From the NCBI GenBank assembly GCA_022605425.2, contig JAKIMF020000001.1, forward strand, positions 2,544,501-2,608,500: 64,000 nt of DNA, given 5' to 3'. Position 1 is the stretch's first letter, and each line of letters starts with the position of its first letter. Made by a program: the position numbers and the translations under genes. Shown here piece after piece: positions 10,545 through 20,314 of the stretch. The stretch comes from Hamiltosporidium tvaerminnensis (Eukaryota > Microsporidia > Dubosqiidae). The notes beneath the pieces are model-generated. The model did no database searches. It was not told where the DNA came from and saw only the letters and a list, made by a program, of their open reading frames with translations.

Positions 10545-11430
10545 TAAATTAAAAGCCATCTGCACGGCAAAGGGTATGTGAAATTGGCTTGAAGGCGGAT
10601 GTTTAAACTTTTGATGTAATAAAAAGACATCTTACACTTTTGGTAATTTTATGGGAAGTGTATATAGAGAAGATATTCTACCAATTATGAAACTTCTTCA
10701 ATAAATACATTTTAAAGTTTTTTATGTACTAGATCGGAAGCCATGACAGAAATTGTAAGTAATCAGAATGCAAAAGTAAAGAAACCTAGCCTTGCTCAGA
10801 CTAATTAGAAGACTCGGTGCCTAGAATATACTAAAAAAACCATTTTTTAAGAAGTATAGGAAATCAAGCAGATGTTTATACCTTTTAGTATGACATTTCA
10901 CTGTCTAGGTGGATCCCATGTAAGTCACCGAGATATAAGTAACAAACTCCGCGGTGCTACAGCCCTGGGAGAGATCGGGACTCTTAACGATTCTCTCTTT
11001 TCTTGTCTATTGTGCCTAAAGTTTTTCCAATGCAATAAATTAAGTTTTCTTAGATCTTTCCTAGCCTCATCTAGCCATCTTTTTCTCGGTCTAGTTGCTG
11101 AAATATACCTTAGCTAAAAGTCTTTTGGGTTCAAAATGCGTAGAGTAAGTTAGAATGCTGCATAGTTTTTTTTGGGGAGAAGCGCAGATTGGGCTTCGAT
11201 CACACTCCATGCAACATACAATAACGAACACCGGGCAACTGCTTCACACATTAATTGGGTTATCACACTTTTTAAAGATATTATTTTGATACTGTATGTA
11301 GGAGAATATCGATGGGGTGTTGGGGGGTGCATTTATTTATGTTAAACCTAGAACTGCGTTAATGTTGAAAAAAATATAACACTTGCCACTGTCTAAAAAA
11401 AGATGTGATATTTTTTAAATAAAAATTTTT
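10545..11430 (+). repeat. 728-bp repeat copy interrupted by a LINE tail
   Basis: Diverged copy of the 25288-26015 element in the same orientation. Landmarks include AAACCTAGCCTTGCTCAG, CACTGTCTAGGTGGATCCC, TTAAACCTAGAACTGCG and ATAACACTTGCCACTG. It is longer than the others because 160 bp of LINE sequence (10938-11097) is inserted in it. Confidence 0.75.
10938..11097 (-). mobile_element. 5'-truncated RTE-like LINE tail nested in the 728-bp repeat
   Basis: The minus strand encodes RPRKRWLDEARKDLRKLN, the C-terminal motif commonly found at the end of RTE/jockey-type LINE reverse transcriptases, followed by a degraded terminal segment. It is flanked by CCGAGATATA (10928-10937) and CTGAAATATA (11098-11107), 8 of 10 identical. 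The intact 728-bp element has a single copy of this sequence (CTGAAATATA), so these are target-site duplications. The same family occurs at 62480-62960. Confidence 0.75.
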
Positions 11431-12124
11431 GATAAGACATTAAACAATATAACGCTTATTAAAATATAAATTGAATCGGCTATAAATAGCTTCAGATAAT
11501 TGAAATGGATAACTTGTGAAGTAAGAAATTTTAGAGAACCAACTGTATCATATTAATAGAAACTCATTAAGAATTTCGTACAAGCCAGCTTAAAATATTA
11601 TTCATTTAGCATCAGAAATATTACCTTCAAATGTAGCAACTATCAGTAAGAATATAGTCAAATATTCAATCGATAGTATTTTAAAATTTATAGTTTATTT
11701 CTTTAAATGTTGAAAGAACATTAAGTAGGATCGAATAATGTTTTTAAATTTTCAAAACGAATATAAGATGTCATAAAAAGGGTAGAAATATATTAAAATC
11801 ATATTTTTCATTGAGAATACATCTAAAAAGGAAGAGAATAATAAACAAAAAGAACATCAAAATTATTAAATCTCTTAGTTGAATATACGAGTTTAGAAAC
11901 AAAGAACTGGCTTCAAATAAAACCCCAAACTTATTAAAAATTCCTTACTTTGGATTATGATTTCAGAGACAAAAAATTTAGTTCAAAATAAGAAAAGGAA
12001 TCAAATATAAATGAATGTGCAAGGATAACAGAAATATAAATAAGCATATAAATTTAAGCTCGGAATTGATTTTGCATTTTTTAGAAAACTGGGGTTTCTT
12101 TGGAAAATATTTAATATAAAAAAC
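11431..12124. other. Gene-free AT-rich spacer
   Basis: No gene or clear repeat seen. It leads into a short tandem duplication just upstream of the eL6 gene. Confidence 0.5.
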
Positions 12125-12250
12125 CAGGGTTAGAATTCAAAAAAATTTAAAATTTCAATTTCTTTGAAAAAATATAAAAAATCATAAAAACAGGGTTAGA
12201 ATTCAAAATTTTAAAATTTCTATTTTCTTAAAATTTTAAAATAAAAAAAT
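12125..12250 (+). repeat. Tandem duplication (period about 66 bp) upstream of eL6
   Basis: Two copies, beginning CAGGGTTAGAATTCAAAA at 12125 and 12191, end about 15 bp before the eL6 start codon. They lie where promoter elements would be expected; function unknown. Confidence 0.6.
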
Positions 12251-12255
12251 ACGAT

Positions 12256-12259
12256 CCCC
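12256..12259 (+). promoter_or_regulatory. CCCC start-proximal motif of the eL6 gene
   Basis: CCCC lies 5 nt upstream of the ATG at 12265, in an otherwise A/T-rich leader. Confidence 0.6.
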
Positions 12260-12264
12260 TTAAA

Positions 12265-12786
12265 ATGATAAGAAGAATACGATTGAATCCAGAAGATGCA
12301 GGCTTTTATCCAGCAGATGATTTACCAGAATATGTTGAAAAACTTGAAGAACAATTTTCACTTTGTCCTACTCCACCTTACAGAAAAGATCTTGTAAAAG
12401 GAAATATTGTTGTTGTATTGGATGGAGAATTTATTTCTTCAAGAATTATATTTCTCAAACAGTTACCAAACTATATGGCACTTTGTATTGGTCCCTTTAA
12501 TATTAACAAAGTACCACTTTTCAAGATCCATGAAAAATATCTTTTAAAAACTTCAACTATTCTTGATATCAGATGTGAATTTCATGTCAGAGAAAATGAA
12601 ATTTATGAGTCAAAAGTAGGAAATAAAAAACAATTTAATTCCAATGAACATGTTCAGTGTGATCAAGAAAAAGAAATTCAAGAATATGTAATGAGATCAG
12701 TTGATAATTTTAGAGGAATGAAAGGGTATCTTGCAGCTCCTTTCAAGTTACCTAAAGGATTTTCTATTCCTGATATCAAGTTTTAA
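12265..12786 (+). CDS. RPL6: 60S ribosomal protein eL6
   Basis: Large-subunit ribosomal protein eL6 (formerly L6e), 173 aa. The eL6 core is visible from about residue 45: a KOW-like start (KGNIVVVLDGEFISSRIIFL), then KQLPNYMALCIGPFNINKVP, then the YLLKTSTILDI strand, which matches the family pattern of 'vvfLkql.sgllLvtGPf.iNgvPLrrv...YvIaTst'. The C-terminus is truncated relative to animal eL6, as usual in microsporidia. The ORF begins at the ATG at 12265 behind a CCCC motif, and no leader intron is needed. It is tail-to-tail with the TFIIIC subunit gene, about 530 bp away. Confidence 0.9.
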   Translation: MIRRIRLNPEDAGFYPADDLPEYVEKLEEQFSLCPTPPYRKDLVKGNIVVVLDGEFISSRIIFLKQLPNYMALCIGPFNINKVPLFKIHEKYLLKTSTILDIRCEFHVRENEIYESKVGNKKQFNSNEHVQCDQEKEIQEYVMRSVDNFRGMKGYLAAPFKLPKGFSIPDIKF

Positions 12787-13320
12787 TTAAAATATGATTT
12801 TTATTTATTCGACATTTATGATTTTCTAGGGATATTTTCTAATTTTCTTTAAAATTTCTTTTTTAAATAAAATTTGATTTGAAACTTTTATATTTTTAAT
12901 GTAATTCTGTATTAAAAGATTTTTTTAATTTTTAAAATTTTCTTCTTCCTCTTTAGCCATCAAGTTTTTACAAATTTTATGTAATTAAATCAAAAAAAGA
13001 AATAAATTGGTTTCTTGAGAGTAGAATTTATTTTTAATTGTAAAATAAGTTAAAATTAAAAATAAATTTAAAGAAAGAAAATATCATCGTTGTATTAGTT
13101 GAACTAAATTATTATGAAATTTAAAATCTATTTATTCACTTAGAGAATGAATAGTTTCATTGGCTAGACAAATTTATTATAAAATTTAAAATCTATTTAT
13201 TCACCTAGAGAATGAATAATTTTATTACTTGAACTAATGCTACATATTTGTTTATTCGTTATTGGAAGAAAATTAGATAACTTAAATTTAAAATAACCAT
13301 TTTTTAATTAAAATAACAGA
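12787..13320. other. Spacer between convergent genes
   Basis: AT-rich spacer between two convergent genes. It holds the 65-bp tandem duplication at 13101-13230 and otherwise nothing recognisable. Confidence 0.5.
13101..13230. repeat. Tandem duplication, period 65 bp
   Basis: Two adjacent copies, each containing AAATTTAAAATCTATTTATT, CAC(T/C)TAGAGAATGAATA and a GAACTA/TAGACA start. They lie in the spacer downstream of the TFIIIC subunit gene. No known function. Confidence 0.7.
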
Positions 13321-14361
13321 TTAATCGAAGGTGTCGAATTCTAAATCTTCATTTTTTAAATCCAAAGAAATACCTGAAGGTAGAAAAAATCTTTGATGTA
13401 ATTGTTTTTTGAGATATTTAATACATTTTTCATTAAAAAATCCATGTTTTTCGTCATAGACTGAATTTAAATATTTATTTTTATTTTTTTCTATTTCTTC
13501 GAAAATTTCTGGTCGATCTATAACCGCAACTTTCTTATAATTTAATGTACAATATATATCTTGAAACTTGTAACATTCTGGATACAGAGTAGGATCATAA
13601 CCATATTTTACCCAGATGAATGACCATGGTCCCGAATAATACAAATATGCAACCATTGGAAAAAACCTACGTATGGAATCTTGACTAAGATCTGTACATT
13701 TGTTTTGTAATATATCATTGCATACGTCTTTTGTTCTAAAAATATTGTGGTTTTCTACAAATTTATTTAAATATTTCACAGCCTTTTCAAATAAATTTCC
13801 ATATTTAGAAAGCTCATCATATATTTCTTTTGTATAACTGATTGGTACTTTTTCTTTTGGTTTAATTTGAATAGCAATTTTTCTTTTCGTTTTTTTGTAG
13901 GACGTATCTTTAAAATTATAATTTCCACAGATACCCGGCATTGAAACAATCGGTGGCATATAAACTGGAACAGAAATTTCTTTATTGATATATTTTTTAT
14001 TAAATTCTTTGGAAAATTCTAAAACTTTTTCATCTTCTTCGTAGATAAGATTTTGATACAAATCCGAATAAAAAGAAAGTGCAGCTGATTCAATCGGAAT
14101 ATAAAAATCTATCGGTGTAACACATTCGTATAATTCTTTTGTATGAGAAATTATAGAAAGATTTTTATCTATTCGTACGTGAAAATATGTTGTTTTTGAT
14201 ATTTTTTTTGTTGCCAAAACTTTTTTTGAATCTATTTTTTGTATGATTCGTATTTCATAACCGTCTTTGATTTTGATAATTTGATTATCAAAATTTTCTG
14301 AAATATTGAAAGGCCATTCAATTATATCAAATGACTCTTCTCTTGCAAAATTCGACATCAT
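13321..14361 (-). CDS. TFIIIC subunit 5-like (Tfc1/tau95/GTF3C5), 346 aa
   Basis: Likely the tau95/GTF3C5 subunit of TFIIIC, which binds the A-box of tRNA genes and recruits TFIIIB for RNA polymerase III. The strongest evidence is the segment FPMVAYLYYSGPWSFIWVKY followed by GYDPTLYPECYKFQDIYC (about residues 235-272). It matches the family block 'LPfiAYy..tGPWrslWirfGYDPRk.Pdak.YQvlDfR'. Further upstream, PVYMPPIVSMPG matches the conserved 'LYIPPPiFSrld' block that follows the N-terminal dimerisation barrel. A short Lys/Arg-rich linker (TSYKKTKRKIAIQIKPKEK) joins them. It starts ATG-ATG at 14361. A small secreted-protein gene ends 29 bp upstream on the same strand. Confidence 0.85.
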   Translation of the reverse strand: MMSNFAREESFDIIEWPFNISENFDNQIIKIKDGYEIRIIQKIDSKKVLATKKISKTTYFHVRIDKNLSIISHTKELYECVTPIDFYIPIESAALSFYSDLYQNLIYEEDEKVLEFSKEFNKKYINKEISVPVYMPPIVSMPGICGNYNFKDTSYKKTKRKIAIQIKPKEKVPISYTKEIYDELSKYGNLFEKAVKYLNKFVENHNIFRTKDVCNDILQNKCTDLSQDSIRRFFPMVAYLYYSGPWSFIWVKYGYDPTLYPECYKFQDIYCTLNYKKVAVIDRPEIFEEIEKNKNKYLNSVYDEKHGFFNEKCIKYLKKQLHQRFFLPSGISLDLKNEDLEFDTFD

Positions 14362-14390
14362 GGATTCAAATATTTATTTTTAAAATATTT

Positions 14391-14822
14391 TTATGGTTTC
14401 CAAATATTTCCGTATTTATCAACAGGAACGGGTATAACTTTAACAATACAAATTCTTTTTGGTTCTCCAGGTATAACAACTTTTCTCACGCGTGGTTTCC
14501 AATTAAAATTGTATTTTTCTTCATCTCCATTATTTTTTGCCATTTCATTCGTCTTGTCAGATTTTTCATTAGCATTTAAATCCTCTAAAGTATTATTTGA
14601 ATCATCGTTAATTGTGTCTGGCTGTGTAGAATTGTTATAGTTTTCATTTTGTTCGTCACCACCAGAGCTCCCACTACTTGAAACATTACCTGCTATATTA
14701 CTCAAATCGATATTCTTATTACTATTTGGTAGATTATAATCACTTTTAAGAAAATTGGTATCTTCAAAAAAGTTTCCTAAAAAACAGTTTATAAAATGCA
14801 AACAAAAAATAAATCGAAACAT
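14391..14822 (-). CDS. Small secreted acidic low-complexity protein, 143 aa
   Basis: Not recognised by family. From the ATG at 14822 it begins MFRFIFCLHFINCFLGNFFE, a good signal peptide. The mature part is Asn/Ser/Asp/Glu-rich and disordered (SSGSSGGDEQNENYNNS), with two Cys in the leader. A basic C-terminal segment (NWKPRVRKVVIPGEPKR) follows and ends in a short ordered stretch (CIVKVIPVPVDKYGNIWKP). It is likely secreted, perhaps to the spore wall or host. The longer start suggested by the frame is a TTG at 14834 and is rejected. It lies 29 bp upstream of the TFIIIC gene; the close spacing gives no functional hint. Confidence 0.65.
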   Translation of the reverse strand: MFRFIFCLHFINCFLGNFFEDTNFLKSDYNLPNSNKNIDLSNIAGNVSSSGSSGGDEQNENYNNSTQPDTINDDSNNTLEDLNANEKSDKTNEMAKNNGDEEKYNFNWKPRVRKVVIPGEPKRICIVKVIPVPVDKYGNIWKP

Positions 14823-15894
14823 TAACTTATCCAAAACAAAGTATTTTATATTTCTTTAGCAAGATTTCATGTGAAACACGTTTTAAATATTTTTCGTGTC
14901 TTTTGTATGAAACAAATATTTTAAAATTTGTTTCGCAGTTATTTAATCATCAAATTCAACTCTCTATTAATAAAAAAAAACAAATCTATCATAGCTCATT
15001 TCTGTGTTGCTATAGTTAACCGAAAGAAATTTAATTTATCAAACCAAATTATTTCTTTGATATAAATTTTAACAAACTCTAGCATGAATGCATATAAAAA
15101 TAATAATTATCACATTATCAAAATCTGCCGCCAAAGATGTACATAAGGTATACTAAGAAGAAATGAACCATTTAAATCTCCTAAATAAACGAAAAAATTT
15201 ATAAATTTATAAATCTGCACATTTATAGATAAAAAAATTAAAAATTTGATATAGATTTGCTTGAATGTATAAGTCAATCTCTTTTTGGTGGGTCCATCCT
15301 AATTTTTAGTTTTAAGATTAAAAAATTTGGTGGAATTTTAAATTTGAATAAGTAAAATTTGTTAAAAAAATAGACCGACCAATTCCGTATAGGCATCGAT
15401 TTATCTTTTTATACCAACATTTTTTCAAAATTTTATGTAACTGTCTCTTTATTAGAAGAATAAAATCAATAAGATGTTCTTTTTCTCATATTTTGAATCA
15501 CCGATTTGAAAATAAAATTTTAACTGAGATGTAAAAGAATAATTAATTACAAACAAATCAAATTTTATAGATAAATTGAATTTAAATACTCATAAAACAG
15601 AAGAGTTTAAAGTGGTCAAAGGTGTAAAAAAAATATATTAACGTAAGTATGACATTTTTTAAGCGTAATTTCAAGAAATACTTATAAATATCGAATCTTA
15701 TAGTTTCGTCTGAGATGAGAATTAAACCGTCTAAAATACCACGCGGGAGATCTACTAAATGCCGAGAAGGCGGCTTTAAATTCGAGGCATTCAAATGACC
15801 GCACTCATTTAACGGATGTACAAATCACGGATGGGGCTATGTTGAAACAAACTTAAAAAAAAATTATAATTTCAAATAAGCTATTTCAGATCAA
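14823..15894. other. Gene-free region
   Basis: AT-rich, with a less AT-rich patch near 15700-15850 (minus strand frame 15582-15794, 70 codons, reading NASNLKPPSRHLVDLPRG). The patch might be a fossil gene or element, but I cannot identify it. Confidence 0.4.
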
Positions 15895-16640
15895 TAGAAG
15901 GGTGAGTAAAACCTCATAAAAAAACCATCTGCTTGGTAATAATTAGATAAATTGGCATGAAAGTCTTTTTTCGGTTTCTACTATCATGAAGAAGGCACAA
16001 ATTTTTGGTTGATTCATGGAAGTTATATATTAAATTGAAAGTCTACCAAATGATTAACATTTCTCTACATGTCTATTTTGTAGTTTTTTATGTAACCAGA
16101 TTTCAGACAGCTATTGAAATTGTAGGTATTTGCCATTAAAATACATGAAAACATAGCTTTTCCCACTCGGATAGATGACTTAGCGCCTGTGAAATATAAA
16201 AATAGACTCTTTTGACAAAAATTCTAAGAAGCAGGTTATACCTTTTGGTATGACATTGTACTGGCTAGGCGTACCTCATATAAATTTCCGAAATATATAT
16301 TAGCTAGAAGTTTATTATGTTCGGAAAGTGTAGAGTAAGTGGGGAGGCTGCATGGTCTTGTTGGTGCCAAGGATGGGTTTTCTTTTGATCAACCTAAATT
16401 AAACGAACATTAACGAACTCCGGACAACTTTAGATCCCATTAATAAGGTTTTATACACCTGGTAGATGAAAGGCTTTGGAATGTAGGTATCGCAGGGGTA
16501 TCGATGGAGTGTTGGGAAAGCAGTTATTTATGTTAAACACAGAACTGGGTTAATATAATTAAAACAATAAATCAAACGTCACGCTTTGAAAAATATGTGA
16601 TGTTTTTTAAATAAAATGAGATCAAAGCAATAATTAACTT
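15895..16640 (+). repeat. 728-bp repeat copy
   Basis: Diverged copy of the 25288-26015 element in direct orientation. It contains ACCATCTGCTTGGTAAT, TAGTTTTTTATGTAACCAG, GGTTATACCTTTTGGTATG, TACACACCTGGTAGATGAA as TACACCTGGTAGATG, and a TTTTTTAAATAAAA end. Confidence 0.75.
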
Positions 16641-18239
16641 ACACTAAATAATCTAAAATCAACATTTCCAGATAATCAAATAGATTTAAATAAAACATCC
16701 AACAAGCAAATATAATTCAACTATTATATAAAAACATTATATTATTCTATAAAAAAGCTCAAATTTCAAACTATTCTGTGTGTTTATTAAATAAAATATA
16801 TTAAAAGTTAAAATATTTTTGTTTATGGCAAAAAGATTCGAAACCAATTATGCTTAATACCCAATGCCTTAGGGGCCACTGAGAGCCTGAATTTACTGTA
16901 TCATTTCATCTTTCATCACCAAAGGTCTGTTTTTCTTATTCGTCTATACCAAGGTAACATATATATATTTTTTTATAAAGACATTAAGTTTTAGGGCAAC
17001 CCCTAAGCTATAAATGTTTCGGTTTGCTTGTGTATGTTTTTCACACGAATTTCTAATTCTTTCAGGATAACCTAGCTGTCGTAGCCTGTTTCTTTTTCCT
17101 TTTCAAATAAACTTAAAAATATATTCGTAACATTTAAGAAATTAAATTATGATCATTCAAATTTTTTTAGCTCGGAATTCATTTATAAATTCATTTTTAG
17201 AGGTTTAAAAATGGTCTATATTGATATTTTTTTAAAAATACCGTGATTTATGCGAATTTACTATGTTACTAATCTTATAAATTTATTTCATTGAAAATTC
17301 TTTTTGGAAATATATTTGAATTTTAGAATATTTTTTATACTGCTTATAAATTGTTTTCAAGTAACTTTGCAATTTTATTCTAAACTTTTCGATTTATAAA
17401 GTACAGATATGTTTTTAAAAATAGCAAAAAAAAATTCTGATAATTCTAATCATATGCAATTTGATATGATTTGGTTTTTTTATCATTAACTTTCTGGATT
17501 TATAATGTTCTGGTTCTAATGCTTAATAGCTCGCGATTTTTCTATTCTTTATTTTCTTTCAAAAGCTCATTTTTATTTTTTTATACTCAAATAATTCTCC
17601 AATGTTTAAATATAAAACTGTAAATAACCAAATAAATTAACAGAAAGATTACTAATCAAATCAATCATCTATTTCTAAGTAATAAAATTCAATCTCACTC
17701 TGTAATATTGTAAAAAATACTTTCAATAATTAAAAAAACATCTTTTGTATAAAATATTTCAAACTTTCTTTTTGAAGACAAAAAGTTGCAATAAATACAT
17801 GGAAATTCTATTGTAAAATAAGTTACAAATCAGGAAAAGTTTTAAATTCTAAAATTTATACTTTTTTGCTATAATGGTTAGTTTTTGTATTATATTTGAT
17901 CATTATAAGTATCAAAATGTATTAAAGATATAAAAATAATCTTATTAATGAATATATTTACTGTTTAAATAGTATAAAGAGTAATACAATTTGATTAAAT
18001 ATAATAATTGCTGATAGAATATTCACACTATTCTTCAATAATACATTTCATTTTTCGTCTTTAAATTTTCAGAATATTTATGCAGTCCACAAAAAATAAT
18101 TAATTTAAAGTTTATTTTGTTAAATAATTTTTCGATTTAATTTAACGATAATCGTAAAAAAAAGACATTTCGATAAAAATTTGAAAAAGAAAAATTTTCA
18201 CAAAAAAGAAAAGAAAATATTTTAAAAAAGAAATCAGTT
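16641..18239. other. Gene-free region with LINE-tail remnants
   Basis: No gene seen. The minus strand of 16860-16900 resembles the LINE-tail-like fragments at 5255-5300 and 8500-8555, and 16900-17100 resembles part of 5200-5760. Confidence 0.45.
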
Positions 18240-19340
18240 TTATAAATTTTGACTTTTATTGATGTCTCGAATAAAATCTGAATGGCTTTTATTCAAATAT
18301 GTAAATATAAAAGAATCAGGGGATAAATTACACAAGAATGTATCACAAGTTGAAAAATCAAATACATTTTCATCAAAAATTCTTCTTTTAAATTTATCTA
18401 AACACTTATTTTCAGATACTTTTTGAACAAGACACCATTTTAAAAAATTTAAACCAATAATTTTGTGTTTCAAGTATATTTTTAAAATATATTTCAATTT
18501 AAAAAATTCCTGATAGAAATTTTGACTATACAACGAAAACTTATTAAAAAGAATAATATCAGTAAAGAATATTCTATGAAATGACTGATCACTTAACAGT
18601 CCTTTCAATGGAACCAGCATTTTGCGTATTTTTTTACTGTTTTTCAAACAAAAATTAAATTTATTTTTAGATTTGACGTATCTCATCATCAAGAAAATAT
18701 TTGATTGAATTTTTTTTAGTGCCTTGCTTGGTGGAACAAAAATAATATTTTTTGGTTTAATAGATTCACATAAGTGAAGCATATAAAGTTGATTGTATTG
18801 AAGAAATTTTGACGGTTTTTTGTTACAGAAATTATCAATTTTTGATAAATCGTACTTTTGAAATTCCAAAAATACCTTTTCTACATTTTCTATTGTAAAT
18901 TCTTTAAACAGCTGTAATAAAAGAAACACTGAATACGTAAATCCATGATTAAATTTTACTAAAATATTTTCATTTGATGATTGATGAGACACATAAAATA
19001 AAAATTTATCAAAAAATATATTTTTAGTTGCATTGTAACAAAAATAAGTTATTTCTTTATAAATCTGAGTAACTTTATCATTTTTATAATGCATGTAATA
19101 AGAAGACCCCAGGGTTTGAGGATATTCTTGTCCCTCAAGATACAAATAAAAAAGAATAAACAATAAAGTATCATTTGTCCATTGAGAAGGTGGTGAAATG
19201 TTTAGATCAGATACCAACAGATCCATAGTATTATTCCCTATTTCTATACAGGAATGCATTTTTTCTAATATTTGTTCATCTTTATATTCCACTTCAATAT
19301 TTTCTGAGAATTTTTTTATATCAAAAAAGGCATTTTTCAT
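18240..19340 (-). CDS. Hypothetical helical protein, 366 aa
   Basis: Not recognised. It is Lys/Phe/Leu-rich and predicted mostly helical. It has no signal peptide, membrane segment or catalytic motif, and scattered Cys without a pattern. Segments such as NDTLLFILFYLYLEG and SVFLLLQLFKEF read as buried helices, and a basic SKALKKIQSN / KSKNKFN stretch follows. The ATG at 19340 is supported by a CCCC motif at 19351-19354 (minus strand), 10 nt upstream. It is likely a real lineage-specific cytosolic or nuclear protein. About 1 kb of spacer with LINE fragments separates it from Ulp1. Confidence 0.7.
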   Translation of the reverse strand: MKNAFFDIKKFSENIEVEYKDEQILEKMHSCIEIGNNTMDLLVSDLNISPPSQWTNDTLLFILFYLYLEGQEYPQTLGSSYYMHYKNDKVTQIYKEITYFCYNATKNIFFDKFLFYVSHQSSNENILVKFNHGFTYSVFLLLQLFKEFTIENVEKVFLEFQKYDLSKIDNFCNKKPSKFLQYNQLYMLHLCESIKPKNIIFVPPSKALKKIQSNIFLMMRYVKSKNKFNFCLKNSKKIRKMLVPLKGLLSDQSFHRIFFTDIILFNKFSLYSQNFYQEFFKLKYILKIYLKHKIIGLNFLKWCLVQKVSENKCLDKFKRRIFDENVFDFSTCDTFLCNLSPDSFIFTYLNKSHSDFIRDINKSQNL

Positions 19341-19350
19341 TGAAATCGAA

Positions 19351-19354
19351 GGGG
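19351..19354 (-). promoter_or_regulatory. CCCC start-proximal motif
   Basis: CCCC lies 10 nt upstream of the ATG at 19340. Confidence 0.5.
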
Positions 19355-19589
19355 AAGTATTTATTTCTGGTTGATTAAAATAAAAAAATTTCTTTTGCCC
19401 CGGAAAAACAGAATAAAAAAATTTGAATCGAAACTAAAATTATTTTAACGAATACCTGTTTTCAAGTAATCTAAGATTGTATTAATTTAATCCTTTCAAA
19501 ATATTTGGAAACGCAAATTAAAAATTTAATTAAATCATTCACTGATTTTAGGATCAAATTAATATGTTATAATCTGTGATGTTTCCTTG

Positions 19590-19700
19590 GAGAAGTATCG
19601 TTAAGAAGGCTTGGACTCTTCAAGAGCTGTAATGCCGCAGAGTAAGTAAGTAACCTGGGATGTTATTGTGACCAAATACCATAAAATGTATCTTAAAATT
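19590..19700 (+). repeat. RTE-like LINE tail joined to an R4/Dong endonuclease fragment
   Basis: 19600-19650 reads GTTAAGAAGGCTTGGACTC to GAGTAAGTAAGTAA, the RTE-like LINE 3' tail. It is followed directly by CCTGGGATGTTATTGTGACC and AAATACCATA, which matches the R4/Dong endonuclease region at 41812-41852. Two element families meet here within about 110 bp. Confidence 0.6.
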
Positions 19701-19819
19701 ATTTAATTCAATCAGAAAATAGAGGCTTGTATACAATCCATAGTACTTAAAATATTTTTTATGTCACTTTTTGATATAAAAAAGGAAATTAATAAATTTA
19801 AATTCATATCTTTAGTGTA

Positions 19820-19925
19820 GTTAGTGTAACTAACACGCTGGACTAAACTTTTTGAATAGTTTGAGATTCCTCAACGCACTACCCCATTCTTCTTTACATT
19901 CATAAAACTTCTCCAGAGTAGTTAG
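19820..19925 (-). repeat. RTE-like LINE tail, inverted
   Basis: The minus strand encodes KEEWGSALRNLKLFKKFS, the degraded counterpart of the RDEWRSVVKDPQLFKGCS segment at 62480-62580. Confidence 0.55.
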
Positions 19926-20314
19926 TAAACCCAATATGGAGAAAAATAATTTCTGTAAAAATGAATATTTTTTGACCAATAAAAAGCAAATAGTTTATAA
20001 AATTTGGATATAAAGTTTAAACTTTTAAACAAAAATTTTATTAAATTGATACAAAAATAAGTCGATAAAATACAAAATTTGTATTTTTAAATAACAATTT
20101 TATTATATGAATTTCTGGATTGAAACTTTTTTCACACTTTTGCATATTTTCTTCTACTTCTTTAGCCACCATGTTTAGTCTTTTAAATGCGACACATAAA
20201 AAACATAAAAATTGGGTTTTAAAATAACAACTTAGCCTATATAAATAATTAAAATTTAACTTTAGAATAAATATTTTGATTCTCAGATTTTTTAATAAAA
20301 TATTTTATTAAAAT

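Noticed and set aside
15582-15794. 70-codon frame in a less AT-rich patch
   Set aside because: Short, with no recognisable motif; possibly a fossil element, so noted only as spacer content.
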